From assembly GCA_012517145.1 (NCBI GenBank), contig JAAYVM010000016.1, forward strand, positions 1 to 57,430: 57,430 nucleotides of DNA. The letters run 5' to 3'. The notes beneath the pieces were generated by a model. The model had not been told where the DNA came from and made no database searches. It saw only the letters and a program-made list of their open reading frames with translations. Numbering within the stretch: the first letter of the stretch is position 1; the number at the start of each line of letters is the position of its first letter. Both the position numbers and the translations under genes were made by a program. Source of the DNA: Acholeplasmataceae bacterium. Its GTDB lineage: Bacteria > Bacillota > Negativicutes > Acidaminococcales > Acidaminococcaceae. Below are positions 18,841 to 28,034 of the stretch, piece by piece.

Positions 18841-19443
18841 TTATCTATGGCAAGTATCTTTAGGCTGCGTTGCCATGAAAGCTTCTACATCCCAGCCATC
18901 TTCAATCAGCTTTACCAGCAGCTTGGAAGTATTAATAGCATCATCCAATGCTGTGTGCCAGGTCCCTTCCATAACAACCTTCTGTTCTTCCACGGCAGAC
19001 TTCAGAGATGGCGTTTTCTCCTTCTCAAACAACTGCTTATATCCTGCCGCTAAATCAAGATAGTCCGAAAACAAAACCGGATTATCAATCTTGTAGCGTT
19101 TGCAGGCAGTATCAATAACTTTGAAATCAGCGTCACCCCAAGCAACAAAATATGTTTCACCGGGAGTATAATGTGCTTTCATTCTCTCAATCATTTCAGG
19201 GAATAGAATTCCCTTTTTCAGATCAGCCATCGTAATCATGGAAAAATTCAGAGATTCTTCGGCCTGCTTCACATAAAACTGTGGTTTAACAAAGCTCTGG
19301 ATATCGCCGATACGCTCAAAGGTTTCACCATTCAACTTAGTCGCACCTATTTCCAATATCTCCGAAAAAAATCCACGCGGTTTACCAACCGGCTTTGTAT
19401 ATACGGTAAATTCAAAATCTGTTACCAAAAAATTCTTTGCCAT
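18841..19443 (-). CDS. DEDD-family 3'-5' exonuclease (KapD-like)
   Basis: A 200-residue exonuclease-fold protein. The first metal motif is Asp9/Glu11 in VTDFEFT, the second acidic position lies in AWGDADFKVID, and the third is HTALDDAINT near residues 160-170, giving a DEDDh arrangement. Proteins of this type include KapD, an inhibitor of the KinA sporulation pathway in Bacillus, and RNA-end trimming enzymes. It lies at the left edge of the defence island but looks like a resident gene. Confidence 0.8.
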   Translation of the reverse strand: MAKNFLVTDFEFTVYTKPVGKPRGFFSEILEIGATKLNGETFERIGDIQSFVKPQFYVKQAEESLNFSMITMADLKKGILFPEMIERMKAHYTPGETYFVAWGDADFKVIDTACKRYKIDNPVLFSDYLDLAAGYKQLFEKEKTPSLKSAVEEQKVVMEGTWHTALDDAINTSKLLVKLIEDGWDVEAFMATQPKDTCHR

Positions 19444-19470
19444 TAAGATATGCTCCCTTAATATTTCTAT

Positions 19471-19895
19471 TTAGCCTTCAAAATACTGATACATTTTTTC
19501 TTCGAGGAAATCTTTCATCTCAAAAATAATATTTACTATCGGCAAGGATTTTCCTGCATCGTTACGAATTATGGTTTGTTTAATATTTTCCGGCTTCACT
19601 TTCATATCTCCCAAATAGTAAAAATCTATACCCTCGTCATTGCTTTTCTTTACAAATAAGGAAATTCTAGTATCTGGGTTTTTGATTGCTTCAACTTCCG
19701 GTGAATCAATTCTTGCACGATTTCTTGTCATCCAACTGAATTCTTTATAACTCAAAAATTTATCTTCATATAGTCCAATAACAACATCGTTAACTGATGG
19801 ATATAATAATATTGCACTTTCTAATTGCTCTGCAAATCCAGCTCTCCGAGTAATTTATCGCTTGAATTATCAATTAGTCTATCCAAATTAAACAT
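19471..19895 (-). pseudogene. Frameshifted fragment of a DUF3427 domain protein
   Basis: The intact part (94 residues from 19755) contains EFSWMTRNRARIDSPEVEAI and LFVKKSNDEGIDFYYLGDM, characteristic of the C-terminal DUF3427 domain of PLD-nuclease/helicase proteins. The same frame continues upstream without a start codon (GFAEQLESAILLYPSVNDVV), and an ATG at 19895 opens another frame (MFNLDRLIDNSSDKLLGEL) that ends where the first begins. Joining them needs a frameshift near 19835-19850. Even joined, the product would be about 140 residues and lack the nuclease and helicase parts. Probably a remnant at the end of the defence operon. Confidence 0.6.
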
Positions 19896-19918
19896 AAAAG
19901 GTCTCTGGATTCCTCTCA

Positions 19919-20344
19919 TTAAAAAGCCCAACTAAGTAATATATTTTCAAGTTCTTTTAAGGATTTTGCTCGCACTTTTGCTTTTAACTGGCACTCCCAA
20001 ATAATGAGAACACGCCATCCCTCACTTTCAAGTCTTGCAAAATTCTGTTTATCCCTAGCCGTATTCTTCTCAATCTTTTCTTTCCAGAATTCAGCATTAT
20101 TTTTAGGCCAAACAAAGTATTTACACCCTTCATGTTTATGCCAAAAGCAGCCATTAACAAAAATGCATATTTTATATTTTGGCAGTACAATATCCGGTTT
20201 TCCCGGAAGATTACTGACATTTTTTCTATATCGAAAACCTTTAGAGAATAAATATTTTCTTACTATCTCTTCCGGCTTTGTATCTTTCCCTTTTATTTGA
20301 GACATATTATAGCTTCGAGTCTCAGTATTATGAACATCAGTCAT
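19919..20344 (-). CDS. vsr: Very short patch repair (Vsr-type) endonuclease
   Basis: A 141-residue PD-(D/E)XK endonuclease. Vsr hallmarks: MSQIKGKDTKPE near the N-terminus, the catalytic Asp in GKPDIVLPKYKICIFVNGCFWH, the zinc ligands HKHEGC, and RLESEGWRVLIIWECQLK. Vsr enzymes nick T:G mismatches that arise when 5-methylcytosine deaminates, so they normally accompany a C5 methyltransferase; one lies at the head of this same operon (32678-33928). Alternatively it could act as a defence nuclease. It starts 18 bases after the EVE-like gene. Confidence 0.9.
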   Translation of the reverse strand: MTDVHNTETRSYNMSQIKGKDTKPEEIVRKYLFSKGFRYRKNVSNLPGKPDIVLPKYKICIFVNGCFWHKHEGCKYFVWPKNNAEFWKEKIEKNTARDKQNFARLESEGWRVLIIWECQLKAKVRAKSLKELENILLSWAF

Positions 20345-20362
20345 AACGCCATTCCTTCATTT

Positions 20363-20887
20363 TTAAATAATATCTGAAAGTTGTTTTGAGAGATTTGCAA
20401 TCTGCAATAAAGCTTCCTTATCATGTGACATGAAATAATTCTGAATTGCTTTTTTTAATTTGGCGTTCAGCTCATCAACAGCATCTCTATTGCCCGATCC
20501 TTGTAATATATATTTATATGCTTCCCCAGATAGACGGCGTATGGAGGACTGCCATGGAGGGTTCACGCTTTTCCGGATAGTATCATGTCCCAATTGCTCT
20601 ACGTAACCTTCATCAGGCAGATAAATTGGCACCTTCTTTTCAAATTTGACCACATCCAAAAGCTCCGCATAATAGTTATCGTCGTCTACCTGCTCGATTT
20701 TCCCAATTCTTCCGGATCCAAAATAATATCTCTGTGACCGGTCATATCTATTTCCCTGATAATAGACAAATACATCTCCGGAATGAATCTGATTACGGTA
20801 TCTCCCCGGATAATGATATGTTTTAAAAAGCTTATCACCTTCATAGGTAGATATAGTGTCAATTTTTTGAGAAAGAACGATAAACAT
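20363..20887 (-). CDS. EVE/ASCH-like domain protein of the defence operon
   Basis: A 174-residue protein. The N-terminal half (GRYRNQIHSGDVFVYYQGNRYDRSQRYYFGSGRIG) resembles the EVE-like module found at the N-terminus of some HNH and McrBC-type enzymes, which binds modified bases. The C-terminal half is helical, without a nuclease motif. GGGGGG lies a few bases before the ATG. I infer a reader of modified DNA or a specificity factor working with the Dcm-type methyltransferase or Vsr; that role is not shown by sequence. It could also be a truncated nuclease. Confidence 0.6.
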   Translation of the reverse strand: MFIVLSQKIDTISTYEGDKLFKTYHYPGRYRNQIHSGDVFVYYQGNRYDRSQRYYFGSGRIGKIEQVDDDNYYAELLDVVKFEKKVPIYLPDEGYVEQLGHDTIRKSVNPPWQSSIRRLSGEAYKYILQGSGNRDAVDELNAKLKKAIQNYFMSHDKEALLQIANLSKQLSDII

Positions 20888-20913
20888 GATATCCCCCCCG
20901 ACAATTTTTCTTA

Positions 20914-20948
20914 GCCACTGCCTGCAAATATTCTTTGCAGGCAGTGGC
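20914..20948. repeat. Perfect 15-bp inverted repeat inside the defence operon
   Basis: GCCACTGCCTGCAAA and its exact complement TTTGCAGGCAGTGGC flank a 5-base loop. On the coding (minus) strand no T run follows (TAAGAAAAATTG), while the plus strand has TTCTTGTTT. It lies between drmB and the EVE-like gene, about 27 bases before the latter's ribosome site. Confidence 0.85.
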
Positions 20949-21000
20949 TTCTTGTTTGACTTTTACATCAGAATTTCTTCATCTTCGTTGTTCAGTTATA

Positions 21001-22848
21001 TCATAAATTTCGAATTTCCTTAAAAAACCCAATATTCAGATCTGATAAAGTTCCAACTACAACTCCTCTATCAAGTAATCTGTTTCCATTCTCACAACAA
21101 GTTTCAGGTAAAAGTGCACAGTTATGGCATGAAGCCAAATTGAGAGATTCAGGTCCCTGACCACTTGACTGGATGCAAATCGGATCCGATGTGCACCATG
21201 AAGCATTCTCGACGGCACTAATAATAGTGTCTTCCAGTCGTCCTTTTTCACCTTGTCGCACTAATCCTCCCAATGAACCTTCAGAATCACCGGATGCTGT
21301 ATAAATTAAAAGTCCGTACATCCCGAGATTGTTTGTTGTCTTTTCACAGTATATGCGTTCTCTGATAGAAGAGCTGCCATACCCACAGTCAAAACTCAAT
21401 TGATTTATAATCAAATGTGCAAATGTGTGAATAAGAACAAATTCCGGGCGCAACTCTCCCTGCGTTTTTTGACCAAATTTTGATTTTTGATACGCAAGAT
21501 TTAACGCATCCATTCGCCTCTGTACAGAAGAGGAATTCTGGGCCCATTCCTCCAACTGTTCACCATCAAATTCAAAGAATATTCCCTCACCAAATACTTC
21601 GATAGCAGGCAACCAATCCTCTAACGAGCCAAGACGTAATTCTTTTTTTCGTTCAGTGATAGTCTTTTCATTAGGTTCCAGTCTTGAAAAACCGACAAAA
21701 GCTCTCGTTTCGCGCAGTTTAGGGACTAATGAAATACTTTTAAAGTACTTATGAAGAATAGGATTATATTCTGTGATTGGATGATTTACAGAATGGAAAT
21801 CCATAGCATCGCTTCCGCTGTTCTTACACAATACTTTGTATTCCTGTAATCTATACTCATCTTCAGAAGTATTCTCATTAACCTCATCATTAGTTTGTAG
21901 GTTGTTTGCTCGGTCTACAAATGCCTGATACAATTCATCTGCGTTTACTCCTGCTTGGACAGCGAGCATATTAACCCAATCCCGGTTAAACTGACCATTT
22001 GTCTTTGATGCGTTCATCTGATGAAACCACTGATTAAGAACTCCAATGATTTTTCTACGTGTAGCAATATCGTCAACCGGAATGGAAATTGAACTTCTCG
22101 TGTCAGCAAACCATACATTTGTGGCACCTCTCAGTACAACCTTCAAATCCTCTGTTTTTGCATGACAAGGTTCCTCCCCTGAAACACCCAGCCAAGGTTT
22201 TGTTGCTTTACAGCGATAGCTAATCTTATCCAGTGAGCCTTTCTTTGTTGCACCTGCCATTGAGCGTTTTGCACCACAAGTACATTGATAGAATACACCC
22301 GTAAGATTTGCAGACGCACCACCCGTGCTTCTTCTGATTTTACAGGTATTAGGATCATAAGTATGACCGCTATTATGATTAACCCACTCTGCAACAGGGA
22401 AATCATCAATATGTCCTTCCGGACAAATCACAATAAAACGCTCCGAGATCATTTTTTTTCTGTATTTTCCTGTTGCCGAACACTTTCTTCCTTCAGACCA
22501 TTGGATCGCATCACACATTGGCTGCGTCTCGTAATAAGTAGTCTGTTTCATCTGTCCACAAAATGGGCAATAGTACCAAGTTGGAAATCTGACCGCTGGA
22601 ATTCTCAAATGGCAATTTTGAGGATCTGCGTTATTTTCACGAAAGTCAGGAGGCCATCTCAATTCACTGACTCCCAAACGTTTGGTTAAACGGTCATCCT
22701 TTATTATAAAAGGCTTTGGATCATTGTATCTCCATGCATCCAATCCCGCAATCATTAATGATTCATCGTTAGGAAAAGGAACAATTGCCCCAACTCCCCA
22801 GGGACCAATTAATGCACTTCTTCTAATTGGCCGTTTTGAAAATGCCAT
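21001..22848 (-). CDS. drmB: DISARM protein DrmB (DUF1998)
   Basis: A 615-residue protein. Features of DrmB: the N-terminal RRSALIGPWGVGAIVPFP and LDAWRYND segments, several cysteine clusters likely to bind zinc (YYCPFCGQ, CTCGAKRS, YRCKAT..., and the C-terminal CHNCALLPETCCENGN), and the DUF1998 part with LIHTFAHLIINQLSFDCGYGSSSIRERIY and GLLIYTASGDSEGSLGGL. In DISARM, DrmA and DrmB form the core complex that loads on incoming DNA with free ends. It follows drmA with a 1-base gap. Confidence 0.88.
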   Translation of the reverse strand: MAFSKRPIRRSALIGPWGVGAIVPFPNDESLMIAGLDAWRYNDPKPFIIKDDRLTKRLGVSELRWPPDFRENNADPQNCHLRIPAVRFPTWYYCPFCGQMKQTTYYETQPMCDAIQWSEGRKCSATGKYRKKMISERFIVICPEGHIDDFPVAEWVNHNSGHTYDPNTCKIRRSTGGASANLTGVFYQCTCGAKRSMAGATKKGSLDKISYRCKATKPWLGVSGEEPCHAKTEDLKVVLRGATNVWFADTRSSISIPVDDIATRRKIIGVLNQWFHQMNASKTNGQFNRDWVNMLAVQAGVNADELYQAFVDRANNLQTNDEVNENTSEDEYRLQEYKVLCKNSGSDAMDFHSVNHPITEYNPILHKYFKSISLVPKLRETRAFVGFSRLEPNEKTITERKKELRLGSLEDWLPAIEVFGEGIFFEFDGEQLEEWAQNSSSVQRRMDALNLAYQKSKFGQKTQGELRPEFVLIHTFAHLIINQLSFDCGYGSSSIRERIYCEKTTNNLGMYGLLIYTASGDSEGSLGGLVRQGEKGRLEDTIISAVENASWCTSDPICIQSSGQGPESLNLASCHNCALLPETCCENGNRLLDRGVVVGTLSDLNIGFFKEIRNL

Positions 22849-22849
22849 A

Positions 22850-25800
22850 TTAGTCCTCCTTCACAGTATAATCTCTAAGCATTGGATCGGCTTCACATGA
22901 TGCATCCACGCTTCGCATCGATGTAGGTGTTTCAAATCCATGTTTGCTCCAAGCTTCATTAGGATGATCTCCGGCGCTGTACATAAGCGGAACATCGTCA
23001 GTGAAAGACCAGTCTCTGTTCCGTTTAGGATCCCATAATGCCGGATGCCATGCCTTCCAGTCACTGAGTATTTCTTCATATAGTTTCAAAGTATCATTCA
23101 GTTCTTCCGGGTCAACTGCTGCAATTCTATCCCTAATGACTTGTTCAACATGATTCAAAACTAACTGTGGCGGGATATTTGGGGGTGCTTCATTGTATGC
23201 ATCGTCACTTACTAGTCTCATCATGCCTATCATAATTGCATGTAAAGCACGCTCTCTGACTGGTGCAGAGAATGGAGTAACACTTGTTGGTTCTACGCTG
23301 CAATAGAGTCGAGAATGATATTCTTTAAAATGCTCATAATGAGATTTATCTCTGGGGCGCCCCGGACGATATAAAACAAACACAATACCAGGAGCATCTC
23401 CTGAATTTCGTCCTACACGTGAGGTTGCCTGTATGTATTCAGAAGTAGTCTTTGGCTGACCGGCAACAGTCATAAGTCCAAGTCTTGGAACATCCAAACC
23501 AACAGAAATCATATTGGTTGCGAGGCATACATCAATAGGATATTCATCCGTGTGAATGTCATGATAGTCTTTCCCTTCATAAGCAATATTTAGGTTTGCA
23601 AGACTTGCCGTGACCTTATCTCCCGGAATTCGGCTGGTAAGTTCCTCTTCTCTCCAAATATACCTCCTTCGCTTATGATACTCTTCGCGCTCATACACCT
23701 TGTCATACTGTCTTCTCTTATACATAACATCAAGATGTTGATCTATATCTGCGCGGATCCATGTTCTTGCCTGACCAAGTTCACGAATACTATTAAAATA
23801 TCCAACATTAGTCCAATACGGATCGCGTCTGTCCTCTGATTCCACTTGTAACTCTTTTGCCGCATATAAAAGAGATGCAAATAATCGGATAGATGTCGTT
23901 GCATCAGACGAAGAACCAGTAGCCAAAACACCAACATATTTTCGTCCATTTTGCTTATTATCTTCTTTTGCAAAGAATGAATCTCCGGCATCTAAGCCTG
24001 AAGGTGGGAACTGAAATACATTTTCTTTTGAACATCCATAAAGAGCATGGCATTGTTCTTTTGCTCGGCTAATAGTAGCTGTAGACGCAATGATTTTAGG
24101 ATGAAGTTTCTTTCCGTCCACATCTAAAGTGCACAACTCATTAATCATTGTTTCATAATGTCCCACCATCGAACCAAGCGGACCTGAAATCAAATGCAAC
24201 TCGTCCTGTATAATCAAGTCTGGAGACGTAATTTTCACGCCATTATAATATCCGAACAATTTCTGTGCTTGCGGGCGGAAAGGGAGCATAGCAAATTTAT
24301 CTACTGTGCCCAGCAAAAGTGTAGGTGTAGCATCGTAAACAGCTTCATCTACTACATACAACGGAAGAGGGTTGTCTTTATCTGAGAAGTCGCAAAGTGG
24401 ATTTGAACATTTAAAGATGATACTTTTCTTTTTTCGTGCTTCCGATTTTTTATAATAACCTTTAATTTCCCTGGCTCCGTTTTTTTTCTGGATAGGTCCC
24501 ATTTGAGCACCACACCAAGGGCACTTTAAAATGACAAAAGGGTTCTCGCTCTCTCTCTTGCATAATTCATCGTATTTTGTAACTGCTTCCGTCATTTTAT
24601 TAGGAGTAGTCGCAACTCCAACCCACAATCCGATTGTTATTCTGGGCTTTCCAAATAAATCTTCATGTTGCTTACGAACAATATCGCATGCACAAATCAT
24701 TGACGAAGCTCGTTCATACTGTTGTGCTGTGAGCAATCGTAAAGTATAACGCATCAAAATGGCGGTTCCAGAATCATCCTTATTCATTAACCGCCTAATA
24801 AAAATAGTAAAAGCCGACAGTCCAAGATAAGCTTCTGTCTTGCCACCGCCAGTAGGGAACCAAATTAAATCAACAATATCTCTCTCTGTACAATCCCTCT
24901 TGAGCATAGACTGGAGGTTCATAAGAACAAAAGCTAACTGGAAAGGACGCCACTTCCCATATCTGTTCTTATTTCCATACCATGTCTCTGAATTATAGGG
25001 ATCAGGTAGCTGTAATAATATATTATCAAGATGTAAATTTCCACCGCTGTCCTCCTCCCACTTTTGAAGAGGAAGATTGTAATGCAGCTGCTGCATAAGC
25101 ATGACAAGATTCATATATTGGAAAGCTATTCGCACATTAATGTTATTTTCCAATAAAGAAATACCATCACGCATACGATTTAGGCACTTTCTGCAGTTCT
25201 CAAGGTGTCTTTCTGCAGTTTTTTCTAAATCTGTTCTTGAGTATTTTTTATTGAGACCCGCTGCTTCCAATTCCCTATTTTCAATCCATTCCTCGTATTT
25301 ATCGCACATCAAGTACAATTCTTGGATATTCTTGCTAAAATCGCCATTAGGTCCATATTTCAGCATTTCAAGAGTCACACCATCAATATTTGCCGGAACA
25401 ATAGGTTTAACTTCATATGTGGGAAAAGTAGCCGTCTGAATCCATGTAACTCTATCAGAGTTGTCTTCCCAATCTGCCGCGCAACCATGTCCAATCACAT
25501 AATTGCGCACATCACGATACAACAACTTATTAGATAAGTAATCTTCATCCTGTGCATTTATTCGCTGAGTATCAGGCAATGGGCAAAAACCTTTTTCTGA
25601 TTTCAAACAAAACTTAACCTGAAAATAACATTCGTCATCTTTGAATGCTGCAGGTCGAACAATAGAATTTTCCAGTGTAAATGTATAAATAGAATAATTG
25701 TCTTTTCTATATCTATAGGTAATATCAAATTTTAGATTAGTGTCACCAACAGGCATCTTGTTAATTCCTGCTACCGTTGTTGGAAGCAGGATATTTGTCC

Positions 25801-26287
25801 CATCGTTATCCCATAATATAGCGGTTCGTAAATATTTGGACATACTTTTTCCTGTTTTGGAGTCAGTCATCGAAAGTGATGTATATTGACCGGCTGATAC
25901 TTCAGCATGTATGTTGTCATCGTCACTTATAGCCACCGTAATGCTAATTGCGGACTGTCTGTATGCATTTGATCTGTTAATCAGTTCTTCAGCATCTTCC
26001 AGATACTCACTCGTTGTTTTTAAGACCGGGGCGGAATTTTCTTCTGAAATTCTCTCCTCTGTTGTCTGTGCTTCTTCATCAAGTTCATCTTCAGCAAGGG
26101 CTGAAGTTTCTTCTTCAGGCAGCTCTTGTGGGTACAATATCCCTGCAATATATCTTGTTCTTGGCGGATCACTTACCAGTATTTCCTGTCCATTTGACTG
26201 CTTATACCCTTCCCAGTCTATTGGATCCGGACCAATAAACTCTCTTTCGACCAGTTCTAATAGTTGTTCTCTTCGATTATCTGCCAT
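22850..26287 (-). CDS. drmA: DISARM helicase DrmA
   Basis: A superfamily 2 helicase of 1145 residues. Helicase motifs: Walker A in WFPTGGGKTEAYLGL (about 490-505), Walker B variant IIQDELHLISGPLGS, SAT-like IASTATISRA, and C-terminal lobe motifs ATNMISVGLDVPRLGLM and YIQATSRVGRN. A CPWCGAQM/CSNPLC cysteine pair lies between the motifs. The N-terminal third (EFIGPDPIDWEGYKQSNGQEIL...) matches the DrmA type rather than the longer DruE. It overlaps the upstream NERD-helicase gene by 11 bases. DrmA supplies translocation and DNA gating in the DISARM core complex. Confidence 0.9.
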   Translation of the reverse strand: MADNRREQLLELVEREFIGPDPIDWEGYKQSNGQEILVSDPPRTRYIAGILYPQELPEEETSALAEDELDEEAQTTEERISEENSAPVLKTTSEYLEDAEELINRSNAYRQSAISITVAISDDDNIHAEVSAGQYTSLSMTDSKTGKSMSKYLRTAILWDNDGTNILLPTTVAGINKMPVGDTNLKFDITYRYRKDNYSIYTFTLENSIVRPAAFKDDECYFQVKFCLKSEKGFCPLPDTQRINAQDEDYLSNKLLYRDVRNYVIGHGCAADWEDNSDRVTWIQTATFPTYEVKPIVPANIDGVTLEMLKYGPNGDFSKNIQELYLMCDKYEEWIENRELEAAGLNKKYSRTDLEKTAERHLENCRKCLNRMRDGISLLENNINVRIAFQYMNLVMLMQQLHYNLPLQKWEEDSGGNLHLDNILLQLPDPYNSETWYGNKNRYGKWRPFQLAFVLMNLQSMLKRDCTERDIVDLIWFPTGGGKTEAYLGLSAFTIFIRRLMNKDDSGTAILMRYTLRLLTAQQYERASSMICACDIVRKQHEDLFGKPRITIGLWVGVATTPNKMTEAVTKYDELCKRESENPFVILKCPWCGAQMGPIQKKNGAREIKGYYKKSEARKKKSIIFKCSNPLCDFSDKDNPLPLYVVDEAVYDATPTLLLGTVDKFAMLPFRPQAQKLFGYYNGVKITSPDLIIQDELHLISGPLGSMVGHYETMINELCTLDVDGKKLHPKIIASTATISRAKEQCHALYGCSKENVFQFPPSGLDAGDSFFAKEDNKQNGRKYVGVLATGSSSDATTSIRLFASLLYAAKELQVESEDRRDPYWTNVGYFNSIRELGQARTWIRADIDQHLDVMYKRRQYDKVYEREEYHKRRRYIWREEELTSRIPGDKVTASLANLNIAYEGKDYHDIHTDEYPIDVCLATNMISVGLDVPRLGLMTVAGQPKTTSEYIQATSRVGRNSGDAPGIVFVLYRPGRPRDKSHYEHFKEYHSRLYCSVEPTSVTPFSAPVRERALHAIMIGMMRLVSDDAYNEAPPNIPPQLVLNHVEQVIRDRIAAVDPEELNDTLKLYEEILSDWKAWHPALWDPKRNRDWSFTDDVPLMYSAGDHPNEAWSKHGFETPTSMRSVDASCEADPMLRDYTVKED

Positions 26288-28025
26288 TTGCTAATCTCCT
26301 TTTAAAGAACAATTGAGTTCGCTCATCAGAAGCTGCCTGAGTTTCAAATATGTGTAAGTCGAACCTTGCCCTGCTAAGCCCCACATAAATCAGTTTTTCA
26401 TTTTCATAACTTTCAATATCTGTAATAATAACTGTTGAGCTTTCTAAGCCTTTGTACCCTTGTATAGTGGAAAACGTTATGTTTCCAGCTTCTTTAACCG
26501 AGTAATTTTTTACGACTATTCCATCAAGCAGACTGACTACAGAATCAGCTCGTTTTCGAGGTGACAAAACAACTATGTCTTTCCGACTAATGTTTTTACT
26601 GAGCAAATCATTTATTAATTCAACCAATCGATCCTTCTGGTCGTTCATGTCGGAATAAATTATATGATCAACCGATGGTGTGTTAATCTGGTCTTCAAAA
26701 GCTGCATTTTCCGGAATTCCAACAATATTCTCAATATCAATGCAGATTTTTTTTGTATTGCGGCAATTCTTCTTTAATTTGAATAATGCAAAAGAAGACC
26801 ATTTCTCAATTTTTTCAATATAGTCGAATTCAGTCATATCATTGGAATATATGGATTGCATCGAGAAATCTCCAAACATTATCCATTTCCCGTCAGATAA
26901 TTCTTGATATATGCAATGATTCATCACCTGCATATATGTATCTGTTATCAAGTCCTGCGCCTCGTCAATTATAATTCTGTCATATCTTAATGGAAACTCA
27001 GACAAGGATTTTATGACCATATCCGGAAGCTTTTTATTGTAAAACTCTTGGTCTATGTATGCGTCGGTTGGAACTTCTATTATCTGTCCTCTTGATTTCA
27101 GGAGTCTTATCATATAACTATGGAATGTTCCAACATATGCGGGCCTCAAGGTATTGGGTATTGATGAAAAATAATCTTCCAGCCACTCTCCGAGAGCTTT
27201 GTTAAAGCAGAATAACGCTACTTTTTCACCCTTGGCTGCTGCACGCTTTGCCGCTTCAATTGCAAGTAATGTTTTTCCAGTTCCTGCTGTTCCACGGATC
27301 AAACATTTTGAATTATCATCCAACTGTTCTATGCACAAAGCCTGCTCATTTGTTAAAGACAATAAATCTGCTTCTGTATACTTTTGCTTAATACGAAGAG
27401 GTACATCCTGATCAAAATCTCCCCTAAGCAAATCAGCAAGATACATAACATCTTCACTCGTAGGAAATGATGTTTCAGTAACACCATAATTTAGTCTGCA
27501 TCTTGTGTTTAATGCTCCCTGAGCAATTCTTTCAATAAATCCACAAACGTCTTTCCCGTCGCTAATATCAAACACCTGCCATGGTTCTTCATCAACACCT
27601 ACAGACAGGTAGTCAATGTCCGGGAACATCACCCCAATGCCAAACATTACATGTTTTAAATGCTGATGTTTAGCATCTAATTTAGTCTCAATTGAGGTTC
27701 GGATGCTATAAATACCCTCCCAAGCTTGATCAAAAGGTCCCCTTACTTTTTGATCAATATTCCCATATTTGTTTATATAAGACCATTTTCCAAGTTCTCT
27801 CTTAACACGGCCTCCTTTTACTTCAAGAGCAAATATACCTTTGCCTGGTATGAGAGCAAGAAAATCCGTTTCTCCATGAATTACCTTACAGTGATTAGAG
27901 ATCCCCAATGAATGCAAAACTATCCAATTATCTGTATCAGTAGCATCCTTAAACCATTCAAAGATACGTTTTTCAGCATTGCTTTTTATATCAGGTGAAA
28001 TCGCCGAAGGTAACATAAGAGCCAT
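26277..28025 (-). CDS. NERD nuclease domain fused to a UvrD-like helicase
   Basis: A 582-residue protein. Residues about 15-130 look like a NERD (nuclease-related) domain: HGETDFLALIPGKGIFALEVKGG has the Asp and Glu-x-Lys catalytic pattern. A superfamily 1 helicase follows, with Walker A RGTAGTGKTLLAIEAAK (about 245-261), Walker B RIIIDEAQD, a KLKKNCRNT motif, TFSTIQGYKGLE and the motif VI-like LIYVGLSRARFDLHI. It sits where class 2 DISARM operons may carry the PLD protein DrmC, and could be a substitute nuclease/helicase. It starts 9 bases after the DrmE-like gene. Confidence 0.85.
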   Translation of the reverse strand: MALMLPSAISPDIKSNAEKRIFEWFKDATDTDNWIVLHSLGISNHCKVIHGETDFLALIPGKGIFALEVKGGRVKRELGKWSYINKYGNIDQKVRGPFDQAWEGIYSIRTSIETKLDAKHQHLKHVMFGIGVMFPDIDYLSVGVDEEPWQVFDISDGKDVCGFIERIAQGALNTRCRLNYGVTETSFPTSEDVMYLADLLRGDFDQDVPLRIKQKYTEADLLSLTNEQALCIEQLDDNSKCLIRGTAGTGKTLLAIEAAKRAAAKGEKVALFCFNKALGEWLEDYFSSIPNTLRPAYVGTFHSYMIRLLKSRGQIIEVPTDAYIDQEFYNKKLPDMVIKSLSEFPLRYDRIIIDEAQDLITDTYMQVMNHCIYQELSDGKWIMFGDFSMQSIYSNDMTEFDYIEKIEKWSSFALFKLKKNCRNTKKICIDIENIVGIPENAAFEDQINTPSVDHIIYSDMNDQKDRLVELINDLLSKNISRKDIVVLSPRKRADSVVSLLDGIVVKNYSVKEAGNITFSTIQGYKGLESSTVIITDIESYENEKLIYVGLSRARFDLHIFETQAASDERTQLFFKRRLANGR

Positions 28026-28034
28026 AATTTTTCC

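Noticed and set aside
21001-26287. Druantia system (DruE also combines helicase and DUF1998)
   Set aside because: Helicase and DUF1998 parts are two separate proteins of DrmA and DrmB size, and no other Druantia gene type is present.
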